Made by a program: the position numbers and the translations under genes. DNA of 64,000 nt, taken from positions 1 to 64,000 of the IMG/VR virus record IMGVR_UViG_3300043540_000091, one strand, 5' to 3'. Under the pieces are notes generated by a model, which ran no database searches, was not told where the DNA came from, and saw only the letters and a list, made by a program, of their open reading frames with translations. Numbering within the stretch: position 1 is the stretch's first letter; every line of letters starts with the position of its first letter. Shown in pieces: positions 51,791 to 60,580 of this stretch. Source of the DNA: a virus.

Positions 51791-53625
51791 GCAGCTCCTC
51801 TCTGGCCAGCTATCCTGCTACGGTAGGATTCAGCCCAAGATTTGAGCATCTCCTTCTTGTCTTCCGGCATTTCGTCGATGGCGTTGGCGATGGCTTCCAT
51901 GTGAGGGACTTTGTACACCGGATTGTTGTCCTTGTCATAGCCCTTCATCTCCCAGAAATGCCGAAGCATCCGGTTCTTTGGATCTACGTCTGGGTTGGAC
52001 CGAACGGCTTCAGTCTCCATGTAAGGATTGCCAGCCAGAGACTTGAACGCAGAGGCCGCTTCCTCCGGAGTCATGCTGTCCAAGATGTTCTCGAGCGCAG
52101 ACCTCAGCATGTGAGTCTGGTTGTAGGTAAGATTCGGCTTGCGGTTCACCATGTCGGCGATTGCAAACATAGCGTCGCGCTTGTCTTTAGGAAGTGAGCG
52201 TATGGACTTGGCGCTGATCCGAGGAGTCTCCGGCTTCTTGATCCTGGCCGACTCAAAGGTGTTTCCCAGTGACTCTTGGTTGTACATGTGATCTGAGTCA
52301 GGATCTGCAGCCATCGACTTGGCCCACTGGTCCATCTTATGCCAACGGTCCATGAAGTTGCTACGGATGTGCTTGCGAAGAGTCTCGTCCTTGACTGAGC
52401 TGAGTTGATTCTCCATCTCGTCTCTGATGTTGCCGCCGTTGCCGTTCCACCAGTCGACGAGATCTTGGTGAGAATGCCAACCGCCGCCTGCCGAGTTCTG
52501 AGCGTGGTTCAGGACAGAGCCTTTTATGTAAGCCCAAGGCGTTTCCTTGTCCAGCGGAGACTGATCGGCTGCGCCGCCGAACATCATTCGCTGCCTGCGA
52601 TTCATGGCAGAGTCTTTGATTGGCTTATGGTACTGGAAGTTGCGTTCATGGTCGATGGCTAAGACAGGATCGTATCCGCGAGCATCGCTGTGACTGCCTA
52701 CCATCAAGTTACCCTGGTGCCGATCGAGATTGTTCGCGAGGTAGTCCATGACTCCGATCTTATGCACGTCAGAAGGATTCACAGTTCTCTCGATCCGGTA
52801 TCCACCGCGCGGCTGCCACACCATCAGAGAGCCTATCGGCTTATGGTCCTTGGCGAACTTGTGCACGGTCAAAGGGACTCCTTCATGTTCATGAGCAGAG
52901 ACGTCTTCCGCCAGGTGACCGATCTTGCCAGCGTTGAAGAGTACCTTCGTCGCCATTGTTGCCCAGCCGGTGATCGGAGCTTTAACCCAGCTCTTGGTGT
53001 GATACTCAAGCTTCTTATGGTACGGCTTGGCCATGTAGATGTCGGTATACACCGGCGGCTTGTGTACAGGACGAACCATCTTGGCAGAGATACCTCCGAT
53101 CGAGTCATCGTCGTGAGCGGCTACCTTCTCTGGGCTCGCCAATAGCTTGCCGTAGTCAGCGTGCACGGGAAACTGTTTCAGGTGTGCGGCATGGTCCACA
53201 GTCAGGTGCGCGTCGGGATGCTGCTTCTTTGCTACGCGATTCCAGTCCTTCGCCTTGACTGCCTTCGAGAGGTCGCTGAGAGACAGTCCATTGAGATAGC
53301 CGGTAGTCTCAGAAGCAAGGCGCTCGCATGACTTTCTAAGCATACACTTCTCGAAGTTCGATCCTACCTGATGGTTTATCTCCTGGGCAAACTTGGGATC
53401 GGTAAGATAGGACTCTACGAAACGTAGAACATCCATGCCCTTTGACATCCGCTTCATGATGGAAGGCGACTTCGACTTCACGAGAGCGGCGAATGCGTCT
53501 GCGGCTTCCTGTCCAAGCTCAGACGACAAGGCTTCGACGAACGCATCTACGCGCACGACCTCCGGAGATCCTGTTTTCTCTAGGCGGTCATATCGTCTGT
53601 CGAGCCAGCGTCTGATCTTACCCAT
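51787..53625 (-). CDS. HipA/PI-kinase-like domain protein
   Basis: 612 residues. A catalytic loop LANNLDRHQGNLMV near 296-309 and a metal-binding IDHERNF near 323-329 match the N-x-D-R-H-x-x-N ... (A/I)-D-x kinase signature of HipA and phosphatidylinositol 3/4-kinase-like enzymes, preceded by a plausible ATP-Lys region around 225-260. C-terminal helices (about 460-612) are unassigned. The N-terminus has RLEKTGSPE, a possible processing site. A kinase made with head proteins may be packaged and phosphorylate host targets; this is inference. Confidence 0.6.
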   Translation of the reverse strand: MGKIRRWLDRRYDRLEKTGSPEVVRVDAFVEALSSELGQEAADAFAALVKSKSPSIMKRMSKGMDVLRFVESYLTDPKFAQEINHQVGSNFEKCMLRKSCERLASETTGYLNGLSLSDLSKAVKAKDWNRVAKKQHPDAHLTVDHAAHLKQFPVHADYGKLLASPEKVAAHDDDSIGGISAKMVRPVHKPPVYTDIYMAKPYHKKLEYHTKSWVKAPITGWATMATKVLFNAGKIGHLAEDVSAHEHEGVPLTVHKFAKDHKPIGSLMVWQPRGGYRIERTVNPSDVHKIGVMDYLANNLDRHQGNLMVGSHSDARGYDPVLAIDHERNFQYHKPIKDSAMNRRQRMMFGGAADQSPLDKETPWAYIKGSVLNHAQNSAGGGWHSHQDLVDWWNGNGGNIRDEMENQLSSVKDETLRKHIRSNFMDRWHKMDQWAKSMAADPDSDHMYNQESLGNTFESARIKKPETPRISAKSIRSLPKDKRDAMFAIADMVNRKPNLTYNQTHMLRSALENILDSMTPEEAASAFKSLAGNPYMETEAVRSNPDVDPKNRMLRHFWEMKGYDKDNNPVYKVPHMEAIANAIDEMPEDKKEMLKSWAESYRSRIAGQRGAA

Positions 53626-53626
53626 G

Positions 53627-54520
53627 TTACACGTTTGAACTGAATAGGTTGTTCCCGAACATGGTCTTGAGCTGCTTCACGATGTCCTTATATCGGGTAT
53701 CCAGAGCCTGCCTCTTGTCCTGCAGAAGCTCGATCATCCGATCGTTGATGGACTGGCTCAGGCCGTCGATGGACATGGACTGCGATGCGGTCCTGAACAG
53801 CGGCAAGAGAAGATCGCAAGCGTAGATCGCGGCCATCGAACCGATAGCCTCGTTGACGACGACAGGTACGGTCCCGTCCTCGCACATCAGGCCGGTCTCG
53901 CACTCCACCGTCCAGTAGGCCGGTACCCAGCCCTGCTGACCGATGAACTGAAGTATCGTCGCGCCAGCCGCGCCAGTGGCGTTGGCCGTTCCAAGCGCCG
54001 TGAATGCCGGTGACAGCGGGTTCACGTTCAGGTAGCCACGGACGGCATTGCCCATCTCGATCCAGTCGGCTGGAATGCGATAGATCTCCCCGCCGGACGG
54101 AAACTGCTTGTTGGCTTCCAGGTTACCCTGATCGTCCACTACTTCGGTGTAGTTCGAGGATACGATAGCCATGCGGATCACGCGTCGGATCGGCTTGAAG
54201 GGGATCTCGAGGAAGATGTGCTGGTTGTAGAGGTTCGGATCGAATGCCAGCCTATGACGCAGGACCTTGGTCTGTACCAAGGCCTTGGTATCCAGCTGAA
54301 ACTTCGCCAAGCCACGTTTGATAAAATCCTCAAGATCCTCAGGAGTTAGCTTCTCCTTAGTAATCGGAGATACCAGAGGAATACCGAACAAGAATCGACG
54401 GGCCATCTTATTGCCGTCGAGCATCGGCTCAAGTTCGGCGTATAGACCGGTTCCGTCTATCGCACGCTCTGGGAACACTGCGCCTGTTGGCTTCTTAGCC
54501 TTTGAAAAGTCTGAACTCAT
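53627..54520 (-). CDS. Head-tail connector region protein
   Basis: 297 residues, alpha/beta with a Gly/Ala-rich loop (ALGTANATGAAGATI) and C-terminal helices. Fits a neck or head-completion protein by position. ATG overlaps the stop of the upstream gene by one base. Family not recognised. Confidence 0.5.
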   Translation of the reverse strand: MSSDFSKAKKPTGAVFPERAIDGTGLYAELEPMLDGNKMARRFLFGIPLVSPITKEKLTPEDLEDFIKRGLAKFQLDTKALVQTKVLRHRLAFDPNLYNQHIFLEIPFKPIRRVIRMAIVSSNYTEVVDDQGNLEANKQFPSGGEIYRIPADWIEMGNAVRGYLNVNPLSPAFTALGTANATGAAGATILQFIGQQGWVPAYWTVECETGLMCEDGTVPVVVNEAIGSMAAIYACDLLLPLFRTASQSMSIDGLSQSINDRMIELLQDKRQALDTRYKDIVKQLKTMFGNNLFSSNV

Positions 54521-54927
54521 TAGCAGAAGAACCTTCCAGAATCTGCATCAGAAGCGATGAGCCTGCCGTCCAGCAGGAGGGTTTCGGACAGTCCGCCATC
54601 AGTCAGGACTGCAGTCACTGAGCCAGATATCGACTCGGTGGACAGCAGGGTGACCTTGAATATCGACCGATCGTCCGTTGGGTACACCATGATTCCAGAC
54701 CTGGTTATGACTCCGGCCTGGTCTATATTATCGAACGTGAACCGGAGAGTAGCGCCAGAACTTGGCAGCCACCTTTGAAGATCATCTCCAGGGCTGGCAT
54801 CGGCTGGCACCTGTATGATCTGAAAGTACAGGTCCTGCTGCGATCCGTTCACATGCTCGAATCTATCGACAGGACGGAACGTATTAAAACCCTTTACGTT
54901 TTCGAGTAAGCGGAGCATACGCTTCAT
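54520..54927 (-). CDS. Structural protein, first of head-neck operon
   Basis: 135 residues, beta-rich, with terminal Cys. AGGGAGG lies nine bases before the ATG, behind a late-promoter-like box, marking it as an operon head. Function unknown. Confidence 0.55.
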   Translation of the reverse strand: MKRMLRLLENVKGFNTFRPVDRFEHVNGSQQDLYFQIIQVPADASPGDDLQRWLPSSGATLRFTFDNIDQAGVITRSGIMVYPTDDRSIFKVTLLSTESISGSVTAVLTDGGLSETLLLDGRLIASDADSGRFFC

Positions 54928-54956
54928 GTCAGGACCTCCCTACAGGCGCTGATCTG

Positions 54957-54965
54957 AAGATTAGG
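54957..54965 (-). promoter_or_regulatory. Late-promoter-like box of head-neck operon
   Basis: CCTAATCTT on the minus strand, 33 bases after the stop of the 88-residue gene and 29 bases before the ATG at 54927. It marks the boundary between the early-type block to the right and the structural block to the left. Confidence 0.6.
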
Positions 54966-54998
54966 CTCGATAATGACCTCATTTAACTTCTCGTATTG

Positions 54999-55265
54999 TC
55001 AGGATAATGAAGGATCTTCGGAGTCGTCGACTTCGAGGTCGCTCAAGCTCAACCCGAACTCTCGGGCCATCTCGTTCATGTGGCGGTTGGCTTCTGCAAG
55101 GTCAGCCTGGACTCTTGCGTCCCTCTCCATCAGTGCGGTGAAGATGGTCAGGACCTGCTCGAAGGAACCGATATGTATGTCACTCGACTTCTGCTGTGGC
55201 CGCATAGACTTGAGGTGCTCGACAAGCCGCTCTTCGATCTTCTTGAAGAATACCTTCGCCGTCAT
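54999..55265 (-). CDS. Hypothetical helical protein
   Basis: 88 residues, two predicted helices and an acidic tail (DLEVDDSEDPSLS). Four-base overlap with upstream gene. No family. Confidence 0.6.
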   Translation of the reverse strand: MTAKVFFKKIEERLVEHLKSMRPQQKSSDIHIGSFEQVLTIFTALMERDARVQADLAEANRHMNEMAREFGLSLSDLEVDDSEDPSLS

Positions 55266-55555
55266 ACATCATCCTCCAGCATAATTTCCCGCGAATCATC
55301 GTTGATCTTTTCCAGACTCAGAGTGATGGCTTCCACGCAGTTTCCGCCGCTGTTCCGAGGGGTAACCCACAATGCTTGGCCGGTACCGATCGCGATCGAT
55401 TCGGCATATCCACGCGAGGCTATGAAGCACTTCCACACTGGACCTTCGATGACGACGAATCCACCGACAAGCTCTCCGCGCTGGTTTAGGATCGGGAACG
55501 ATTCGTTGGCCGGAGACCAATACCCATTGAAGAACGTGGTGAACGAACGTGTCAT
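55262..55555 (-). CDS. Hypothetical protein
   Basis: 97 residues, beta-rich first half, acidic tail. The ATG at 55555 makes an ATGA overlap with the upstream stop; the longer open frame is rejected. Confidence 0.6.
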   Translation of the reverse strand: MTRSFTTFFNGYWSPANESFPILNQRGELVGGFVVIEGPVWKCFIASRGYAESIAIGTGQALWVTPRNSGGNCVEAITLSLEKINDDSREIMLEDDV

Positions 55556-55788
55556 AAGTCCTTCTTCTCCTCTTCGATGATCCTCTCCTCTACCACTTCC
55601 ATTCCATGCTCGCAAACCCAAAGACCAGCGAGGTTCATCGCCAGCGCGATCAGCATCTTCGTCATGTCGGCCTGAAGATTGTGCAGTATCATGAGCGAGA
55701 TGCAGCAAGCAAAGATCGAGATCCGCGCGACAACGCGCGACACCTTGAACCAGGCTCGAGTGAACTTCAAGTAGCTAAGGAGCTTCAT
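55552..55788 (-). CDS. Small membrane protein with two helices
   Basis: 78 residues with hydrophobic segments at about 17-35 and 41-58 and a Glu-rich cytoplasmic tail (VEERIIEEEKKDL). GGAGG four bases before the ATG. Role unknown; could be an antiholin-like or exclusion protein. Confidence 0.6.
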   Translation of the reverse strand: MKLLSYLKFTRAWFKVSRVVARISIFACCISLMILHNLQADMTKMLIALAMNLAGLWVCEHGMEVVEERIIEEEKKDL

Positions 55789-56296
55789 ATTTCCTCCGGA
55801 AACGAGCATCGAGTTCCTGCCGCTTCAGTCTTATCTGTTTCTCTGTCGGCATTTTCCCAGTCATCCAGATGCGCTTGTAAACCCAAAGGTCAAGCTTCTT
55901 GCGCGACTTGAACTTCCAGATCGGTATCGTGAGCTGCAGCTCTCTGAAGATGCGTTCCTGGTACTTCGCGTCGGACTTCTCCATCTCATAGATGAGACGG
56001 TTGTGTTCCTTGGTAGCTTCCCCGTTTGCGTCAGCTTCAAGGGCGCGGTCGATATGTATCGGAGTCTTCTTGTCTGCCGCGATCCAGGCCATGTGATGGG
56101 CAAACTCGTGAACAAGATCCAGGATGATGCCAGTCTTTGACCTCTGAGCCCAGAGGTAGACGGTGATCTCGCTTCCGTCCGTAGACCACTCGGCGGCTGT
56201 TACCTGTCCGCGTTCGTACTTCTTCCACAGGATCTTGATACCAAGGCCAGCGGCGTACTTCTCCAGGCGGTCAATTTCTTTGTCGCGGATTCTCAT
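55775..56296 (-). CDS. SprT/ImmA-like metalloprotein with HExxH
   Basis: 173 residues. LVHEFAHHMA (about 67-76) is a zinc-peptidase HExxH motif in a small N-terminal catalytic domain; a second Glu ligand may come from ALEADANGEATKEHN (about 92-106). The C-terminus is basic. The family is a small phage metallopeptidase type; the target is unknown. ATG at 56296 chosen because upstream codons lie in a terminator. Confidence 0.6.
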   Translation of the reverse strand: MRIRDKEIDRLEKYAAGLGIKILWKKYERGQVTAAEWSTDGSEITVYLWAQRSKTGIILDLVHEFAHHMAWIAADKKTPIHIDRALEADANGEATKEHNRLIYEMEKSDAKYQERIFRELQLTIPIWKFKSRKKLDLWVYKRIWMTGKMPTEKQIRLKRQELDARFRRKYEAP

Positions 56297-56312
56297 GAAA
56301 CAATAATAGCAC

Positions 56313-56340
56313 AAAAGCCCACCTTTTACAGTGGGCCTTT
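56313..56340 (-). terminator. Intrinsic terminator between unknown and HExxH genes
   Basis: AAAGGCCCAC / GTGGGCTTTT with a seven-base loop, followed by T-rich sequence on the minus strand. It would end transcription coming from the DUF932 operon and is symmetrical enough to work in both directions. Confidence 0.75.
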
Positions 56341-56348
56341 GGTCTAGT

Positions 56349-56618
56349 CTAGTTACCTTTCGGAGCTTCGATCTGGACCGAGGTCGGTGCCGTCCAGCCA
56401 GGAGCTTCCTTGGCGACGTGGGAGAGCCAGATCTTCCCTGACATCACTTCCGTGGCCAGCTGCATCGCAGCAACGAGTCCCATCTGATTTCCAGGGTAGG
56501 GGTTGGTCTCAACCAACCCGCCCTTCTGCATCGAGATATAGACTCGGTACCCAACCGCAGGATCTAAGACCACTTGAACCAGCTCGTGGTTCACGATCGT
56601 CTTGTTCTTGGTTTTCAT
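56349..56618 (-). CDS. Hypothetical protein
   Basis: 89 residues, alpha/beta, ending just before a terminator. Overlaps the DUF932 gene stop by four bases, so they form one transcript. No family. Confidence 0.6.
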   Translation of the reverse strand: MKTKNKTIVNHELVQVVLDPAVGYRVYISMQKGGLVETNPYPGNQMGLVAAMQLATEVMSGKIWLSHVAKEAPGWTAPTSVQIEAPKGN

Positions 56619-57580
56619 TGTGCACCTCCAGCAGCCATCGTAGTGGCAACGCTCATCGCGCGAGCGTTGATGTCCTTTGACTGACCGAACCAGAGGCTGT
56701 CGAAGCGCTTGTCAGCATTGTCCTTCGCCTCGTAGCTGAGGTACTGGGTTACTCCGTTGTAGAGTCCCCACATCGTACCGCCAACACCTTTGATGTCAGC
56801 TCCGAATCCAGTCTCGAACAACCGGCGGATATCCTCAGTAATCGCATGCAAGCGAGTCTGTTGACGCTCGGTGATCTCCTGCTCGGTGACGTTCGGGTAG
56901 AACACCAGGTGAACGTATTTCTTGAGATCGGCTTCCTTGACTCCCATGCGAACCATCGCCTTGAAGCGCTCACCGGAAGCTTCAAACTGCTGATTCGCAG
57001 TGTTTACCATCTCTTGGATGTTCTCGAGAGCCAGCTCGATCTTCTTGGTGTGGCGTACGCGTAGCAACGCACTGTCCGTCGCGCCGATCGCTGCAGCGAG
57101 AGTGTTCGCGCATACGACGCGGATCGGAGTGAAGCCAACCTGAGCGGAGGCCATACCGTCGTGACGGTTCGTGAGGAGGATGTACTTGCGAACCTCGTCG
57201 CCCTTGACGATCGTCATCGGATCGCGGTTGAGCTGAGCGAGAACCCAGATCTTCCTGCCGTTGTCCAACGAACCAGCGGTCTCGAGGGAGACTTCACCAG
57301 ACTGAATGAAGGGCTCGAAGAACTCAAACGCTTTGGCGTTCTGAAGAGGATGATACTTGCTTCCGACTTCTCCCAGGATGGAGTTGTCGGTTTCACGAAC
57401 AACAACTTGTCCTTGGAGCTTGCGGCCATCGGCCATAAAAGTGGGCTCCATGCGAACGGTCCAGTTGAGACCTGCTTGGACGATTCCTTCTGCGATTGAC
57501 GGTGCATCCTGAACGATCTTGCCCAGCTGATGCCAGGGAACTTCTTTGACGCTGAACATGTTTTCAACTTCGTGTGCCAT
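56615..57580 (-). CDS. DUF932 phage/plasmid-like protein
   Basis: 321 residues. The family signature is clear: an N-terminal VPWHQLGKIV, central LTNRHDGMASAQVGFTPIRVVCANTL and the C-terminal GLYNGVTQYLSYE. DUF932 proteins are frequent in large phages and plasmids; their biochemical role is not settled. AAGGAG lies before the ATG. Confidence 0.88.
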   Translation of the reverse strand: MAHEVENMFSVKEVPWHQLGKIVQDAPSIAEGIVQAGLNWTVRMEPTFMADGRKLQGQVVVRETDNSILGEVGSKYHPLQNAKAFEFFEPFIQSGEVSLETAGSLDNGRKIWVLAQLNRDPMTIVKGDEVRKYILLTNRHDGMASAQVGFTPIRVVCANTLAAAIGATDSALLRVRHTKKIELALENIQEMVNTANQQFEASGERFKAMVRMGVKEADLKKYVHLVFYPNVTEQEITERQQTRLHAITEDIRRLFETGFGADIKGVGGTMWGLYNGVTQYLSYEAKDNADKRFDSLWFGQSKDINARAMSVATTMAAGGAQ

Positions 57581-57614
57581 TTTTGACTCCTTGAGAGTAG
57601 TTGGTTACAGACTC

Positions 57615-57643
57615 AGTGTAACCCGACCTCAGTCCAGAGTCAA
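57615..57643 (-). promoter_or_regulatory. Promoter of DUF932 transcript
   Basis: TTGACT, 17-base spacer, TACACT on the minus strand, 35 bases before the ATG. A sigma70-type promoter, unlike the late boxes. Confidence 0.65.
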
Positions 57644-57710
57644 AAATCTTTTATGAGATTCTCGTATTACGAATCATGATATGTAATAAACCAATCTTAT
57701 CACATACTTA

Positions 57711-58289
57711 TCACATACTTAGCATCTTCTCCGCGCATCTCACCATGAGATGTGTATCACCTTTGGCCGTGTGCAGGTCTTTAGGATCGGCGTGGACTCC
57801 CAGGAAGTTGGCCAGCGTCTCGAGCTTGAAGCGGGTATTCCACGGGAGCTTGCCGGTCACCTTACGCTCGCGAGCCATGCATGACGTATCAAGAACTCCG
57901 CCGTAGTCTGTGAATCGGTTGAAGATGTCGGGCCTCAGGATGTTGTTCACGACGAAGCTCCTGTCAAAGGCCTCGTTGTGTCCCATCCGCACGAGTCTGT
58001 TAGATCCGTTGCCGGATTCCTCCTTGAGGAAGTTGAAGAGTTCTATCGCGGCATCGTCGAGGCTTCTTGCAACGGCGTCGTGCTTGACGAGATCGATGCG
58101 ATTCACCTTCATGGCCTCAGCCGTCACGACGTATACGCCATCATGAGGCTTTAGCTTCAGGTCGATCTCGTTCAGCAACTTGAACTTGCCGTTCTCGAGA
58201 GAGAACGTGGCGGCATAGTAGGTCAGCAGCATGTGCTTACTCGGATCTGTGCCGCCGGTCTCGCAATCATGCGCGTAGAACTTGTCCAC
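57711..58289 (-). CDS. DEDD (DnaQ-like) 3'-5' exonuclease
   Basis: 192 residues. HDCETGG (Asp8, Glu10), MGHNEAFDRSFV (Asp in ExoII) and LHTAKGDTHLM (His and Asp of ExoIII) make the DEDDh site. It is preceded directly by the ligase gene; the GTG start follows the ligase TAG without a gap. Such stand-alone exonucleases act in proofreading, repair or RNA turnover. No polymerase is linked to it here. Confidence 0.85.
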   Translation of the reverse strand: MDKFYAHDCETGGTDPSKHMLLTYYAATFSLENGKFKLLNEIDLKLKPHDGVYVVTAEAMKVNRIDLVKHDAVARSLDDAAIELFNFLKEESGNGSNRLVRMGHNEAFDRSFVVNNILRPDIFNRFTDYGGVLDTSCMARERKVTGKLPWNTRFKLETLANFLGVHADPKDLHTAKGDTHLMVRCAEKMLSM

Positions 58290-59477
58290 CTACTCCTCGT
58301 TTCTGATGCGAAGTCCAACAGGGAAGCGAGGTACGCCGTTAGCGCCGGTGAGTCCTTGGAACTGCACTGTCAACAGTTTGTTCTTCCATAGAGACTCATC
58401 CTCGAACAGCTTGCGAAGATTGTCGAGCGAGCCCGACATCTTAGCCTTGAACTCATGACCTTCCTTGGTGCGGCACAGTAAGGCACCTACGTGCCCTTGG
58501 AGCTTGCCGCGACCTTCTTCGATGCCGGTGATCTGGAACTCAGCATCCTCGAACTCCTTCATCTTCTGGAGGTCGTACGAACGCTTATTCTGCGCGTACA
58601 GGCCAGCGCCGTTGCGCAGCATGACGCCCTCGTATCCTGCGGCGCGGAGCTGCGTGAACAGTACTGTGACTTCGGTCTCGTCGTTCGCCAACTGCGTGGC
58701 TACTGGGACGATCACGTTGAAGTCAACCTGCGACAAGGAAGAGAACAGCTCATCGTTACGATCGGCGAACGGTTTGTCAGTAACCATGTCGTAGACGTGA
58801 TACTGAACATTCTCATGACCAGGAGCGGGAACTTCCTGTCTAATCAAGGACGCAAGCTCCTCGAAGTTGTTGTGATAGCTGTGATTGTACAGCTCGCCAT
58901 CCAGGATGATGTCCGTGAAGTTGGCTTCCAGCTCCACGATGATGTGGGGTACGGAAGTGATGGGCTTGCGAGTGCGAGACCACAGAGTGGCCTTGCCGTT
59001 CTTCACGATGGCGATGCAGCGATGGCCGTCAAGCTTCGGCTGAACGTAGCAGGGCCAAGCGATCTTCTTCGCGTGCTTGGAGAACGACTGGGCCAGCATC
59101 GGGAACAGTCCACCGGCCACGAAGTCAGAGTCAACTTCCTGTGCGCGAGCGGCCTCTTCCGACTCGACGTACCCTTCCTTCTTCTGCTTCTCCCACTTGG
59201 ACTTAGCTTCCTTGACGGCCTGTTCGAAGGCGGTCGTCGCGTTGCGTTTGCCGAGGTTCTTGCCTTCAAGAACGGTGTCGGAAGTGCGCTGAGGGCTCGT
59301 GGTTCCAACCTGTCCGTACATGGTGACGATCTCGCCGACCTTGTTGCCGTTCGGATACGTCTTCTCTTGAACGAAGATGTCCCAGTACTGGATCGCGCCA
59401 GTGTTGGTCTTCTTGAAGAGTCGAGAGAACTTGTTGACGTTCAATCGCTCGCTGAATGTGCTTTGTACCATGTTCAT
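58290..59477 (-). CDS. ATP-dependent DNA ligase with WGR-like domain
   Basis: 395 residues. An N-terminal WGR-like domain (about 17-95: YWDIFVQEK ... MYGQVGTTSP) is followed by the nucleotidyltransferase domain with VQPKLDGHRC (catalytic Lys in KLDG, about 147), DGELYNH and GYEGVMLRNG (motif IV) and the OB-fold near 340-390. It seals nicks in phage DNA. The ATG overlaps the upstream stop (TAATG). Confidence 0.9.
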   Translation of the reverse strand: MNMVQSTFSERLNVNKFSRLFKKTNTGAIQYWDIFVQEKTYPNGNKVGEIVTMYGQVGTTSPQRTSDTVLEGKNLGKRNATTAFEQAVKEAKSKWEKQKKEGYVESEEAARAQEVDSDFVAGGLFPMLAQSFSKHAKKIAWPCYVQPKLDGHRCIAIVKNGKATLWSRTRKPITSVPHIIVELEANFTDIILDGELYNHSYHNNFEELASLIRQEVPAPGHENVQYHVYDMVTDKPFADRNDELFSSLSQVDFNVIVPVATQLANDETEVTVLFTQLRAAGYEGVMLRNGAGLYAQNKRSYDLQKMKEFEDAEFQITGIEEGRGKLQGHVGALLCRTKEGHEFKAKMSGSLDNLRKLFEDESLWKNKLLTVQFQGLTGANGVPRFPVGLRIRNEE

Positions 59478-59905
59478 TACTGCTTCTCCTTCGTGGCGTA
59501 CACCTTTTCGTATGACTCGTCGATCTCGCTCTCGATCTGGTCAAGGTCGTCTCTTCCAAGACCTCTGATGGACGTCACGGTGTATGCGACCGCGAAGAGG
59601 CACTTCTTGTCGTCCGGTTTACAGAAGCCCTTGCCCTGCAGCTCGTTCGGAAGTGTTTCTTCCAGAATCTGAAGGCATACCATGCCGCGAGTCATCGCGA
59701 GAGCTTGTCCCATCTGCTGGTCCTTTACGCCTGCAGCCGTGCAGCCGCTGGCCATCGTAGTGACGATCAGCGCGTGCTGAGCTTCCTTCACCGCGATCTT
59801 CTCGACCAAGGTAGGCGGACGATTGACGTACGCCACGACTCCCAGAATAACCACCGCCAAAGCGGTCACGGCCAACATCATGGCGTATTTCAAGATCTTA
59901 TTCAC
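59477..59905 (-). CDS. Membrane-anchored or secreted Cys-containing protein
   Basis: 142 residues. An N-terminal hydrophobic helix (about 8-27) acts as a signal or anchor; the outside domain contains four Cys (GCTAA, VCLQ, FCKPDDKKC) that could make disulfides in the periplasm, then an acidic coiled tail. GTG start with GGAGG five bases upstream. Function unknown. Confidence 0.6.
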   Translation of the reverse strand: MNKILKYAMMLAVTALAVVILGVVAYVNRPPTLVEKIAVKEAQHALIVTTMASGCTAAGVKDQQMGQALAMTRGMVCLQILEETLPNELQGKGFCKPDDKKCLFAVAYTVTSIRGLGRDDLDQIESEIDESYEKVYATKEKQ

Positions 59906-59927
59906 CTATTCCTCCAAGGTTACATGT

Positions 59928-59957
59928 ATCATACCCAAAATTCTACGATCGACGCAA
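59928..59957 (-). promoter_or_regulatory. Promoter of ligase operon
   Basis: TTGCGT, 18-base spacer, TATGAT preceded by TGGG on the minus strand; GGAGG and a GTG follow. Confidence 0.55.
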
Positions 59958-60287
59958 GAGACCTGCATCGTTCGGATTCGCACCGCGAAGCGCTGTGGAT
60001 GAACCCTCTTCCTTCAAGATCCCCATCCGGCGCAGAGTCTGACGCTCGAACTGCGTGTGCCTGCCGATGTAGTTTACCTTGCGCTCAAGTCTCTGTAGGG
60101 TGTCGTTCAGTTCGTTCACTCGAACCAAGGTCGCATGCTGCGTGTCAGATCCGAAGAACTGACGAATGCGAGGGAGAAGCGTCGCGCGGTTCCGGTAGAT
60201 GTAGACGGCTGCGGCCATCTCACCGACGATGAATGCGCCTACCAAGATACCACCTAAGAGAGCGAGTGCGTTGAGTAACATTTCCAT
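59943..60287 (-). CDS. Small membrane protein with cytoplasmic tail
   Basis: 114 residues. One N-terminal transmembrane helix (about 4-31) and a basic, helical tail including a short coiled coil (VNELNDTLQRLERKV). GGAGG five bases before the ATG. Possibly a spanin-like or exclusion protein; no family. Confidence 0.6.
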   Translation of the reverse strand: MEMLLNALALLGGILVGAFIVGEMAAAVYIYRNRATLLPRIRQFFGSDTQHATLVRVNELNDTLQRLERKVNYIGRHTQFERQTLRRMGILKEEGSSTALRGANPNDAGLLRRS

Positions 60288-60307
60288 ATGGACCTCCGTT
60301 TCATACC

Positions 60308-60336
60308 AATATACTGGACCGAGATCCGTTAGTCAA
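60308..60336 (-). promoter_or_regulatory. Promoter of 114-residue membrane protein gene
   Basis: TTGACT, 17-base spacer, TATATT on the minus strand, inside the end of the upstream gene, 20 bases before the ATG. Confidence 0.6.
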
Positions 60337-60580
60337 CTGAAGATTGCTTTGTCCCAGAACGAGACACAGCCTGCTCGAATATGTCGAAGAATAGCTCATG
60401 GTCAAACACCACGAACATCAGAATGTCAATGACCTGTTCCTTGGTCAGAGTTTGAAGGGCCTGCTCTGCAGCCAGTTCCAGCCCTGACTTCATGGCCTCG
60501 ACCGAAGCAGATCGGTCCGCGCGGCTGGTCAGGTTCAAGATCTCTTCCGTGAATCTTACGACCGCGTCTTCTCTACTCAT
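60329..60580 (-). CDS. Hypothetical helical protein
   Basis: 83 residues, helical and acidic. ATG overlaps the upstream stop by four bases. No family. Confidence 0.6.
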   Translation of the reverse strand: MSREDAVVRFTEEILNLTSRADRSASVEAMKSGLELAAEQALQTLTKEQVIDILMFVVFDHELFFDIFEQAVSRSGTKQSSVD

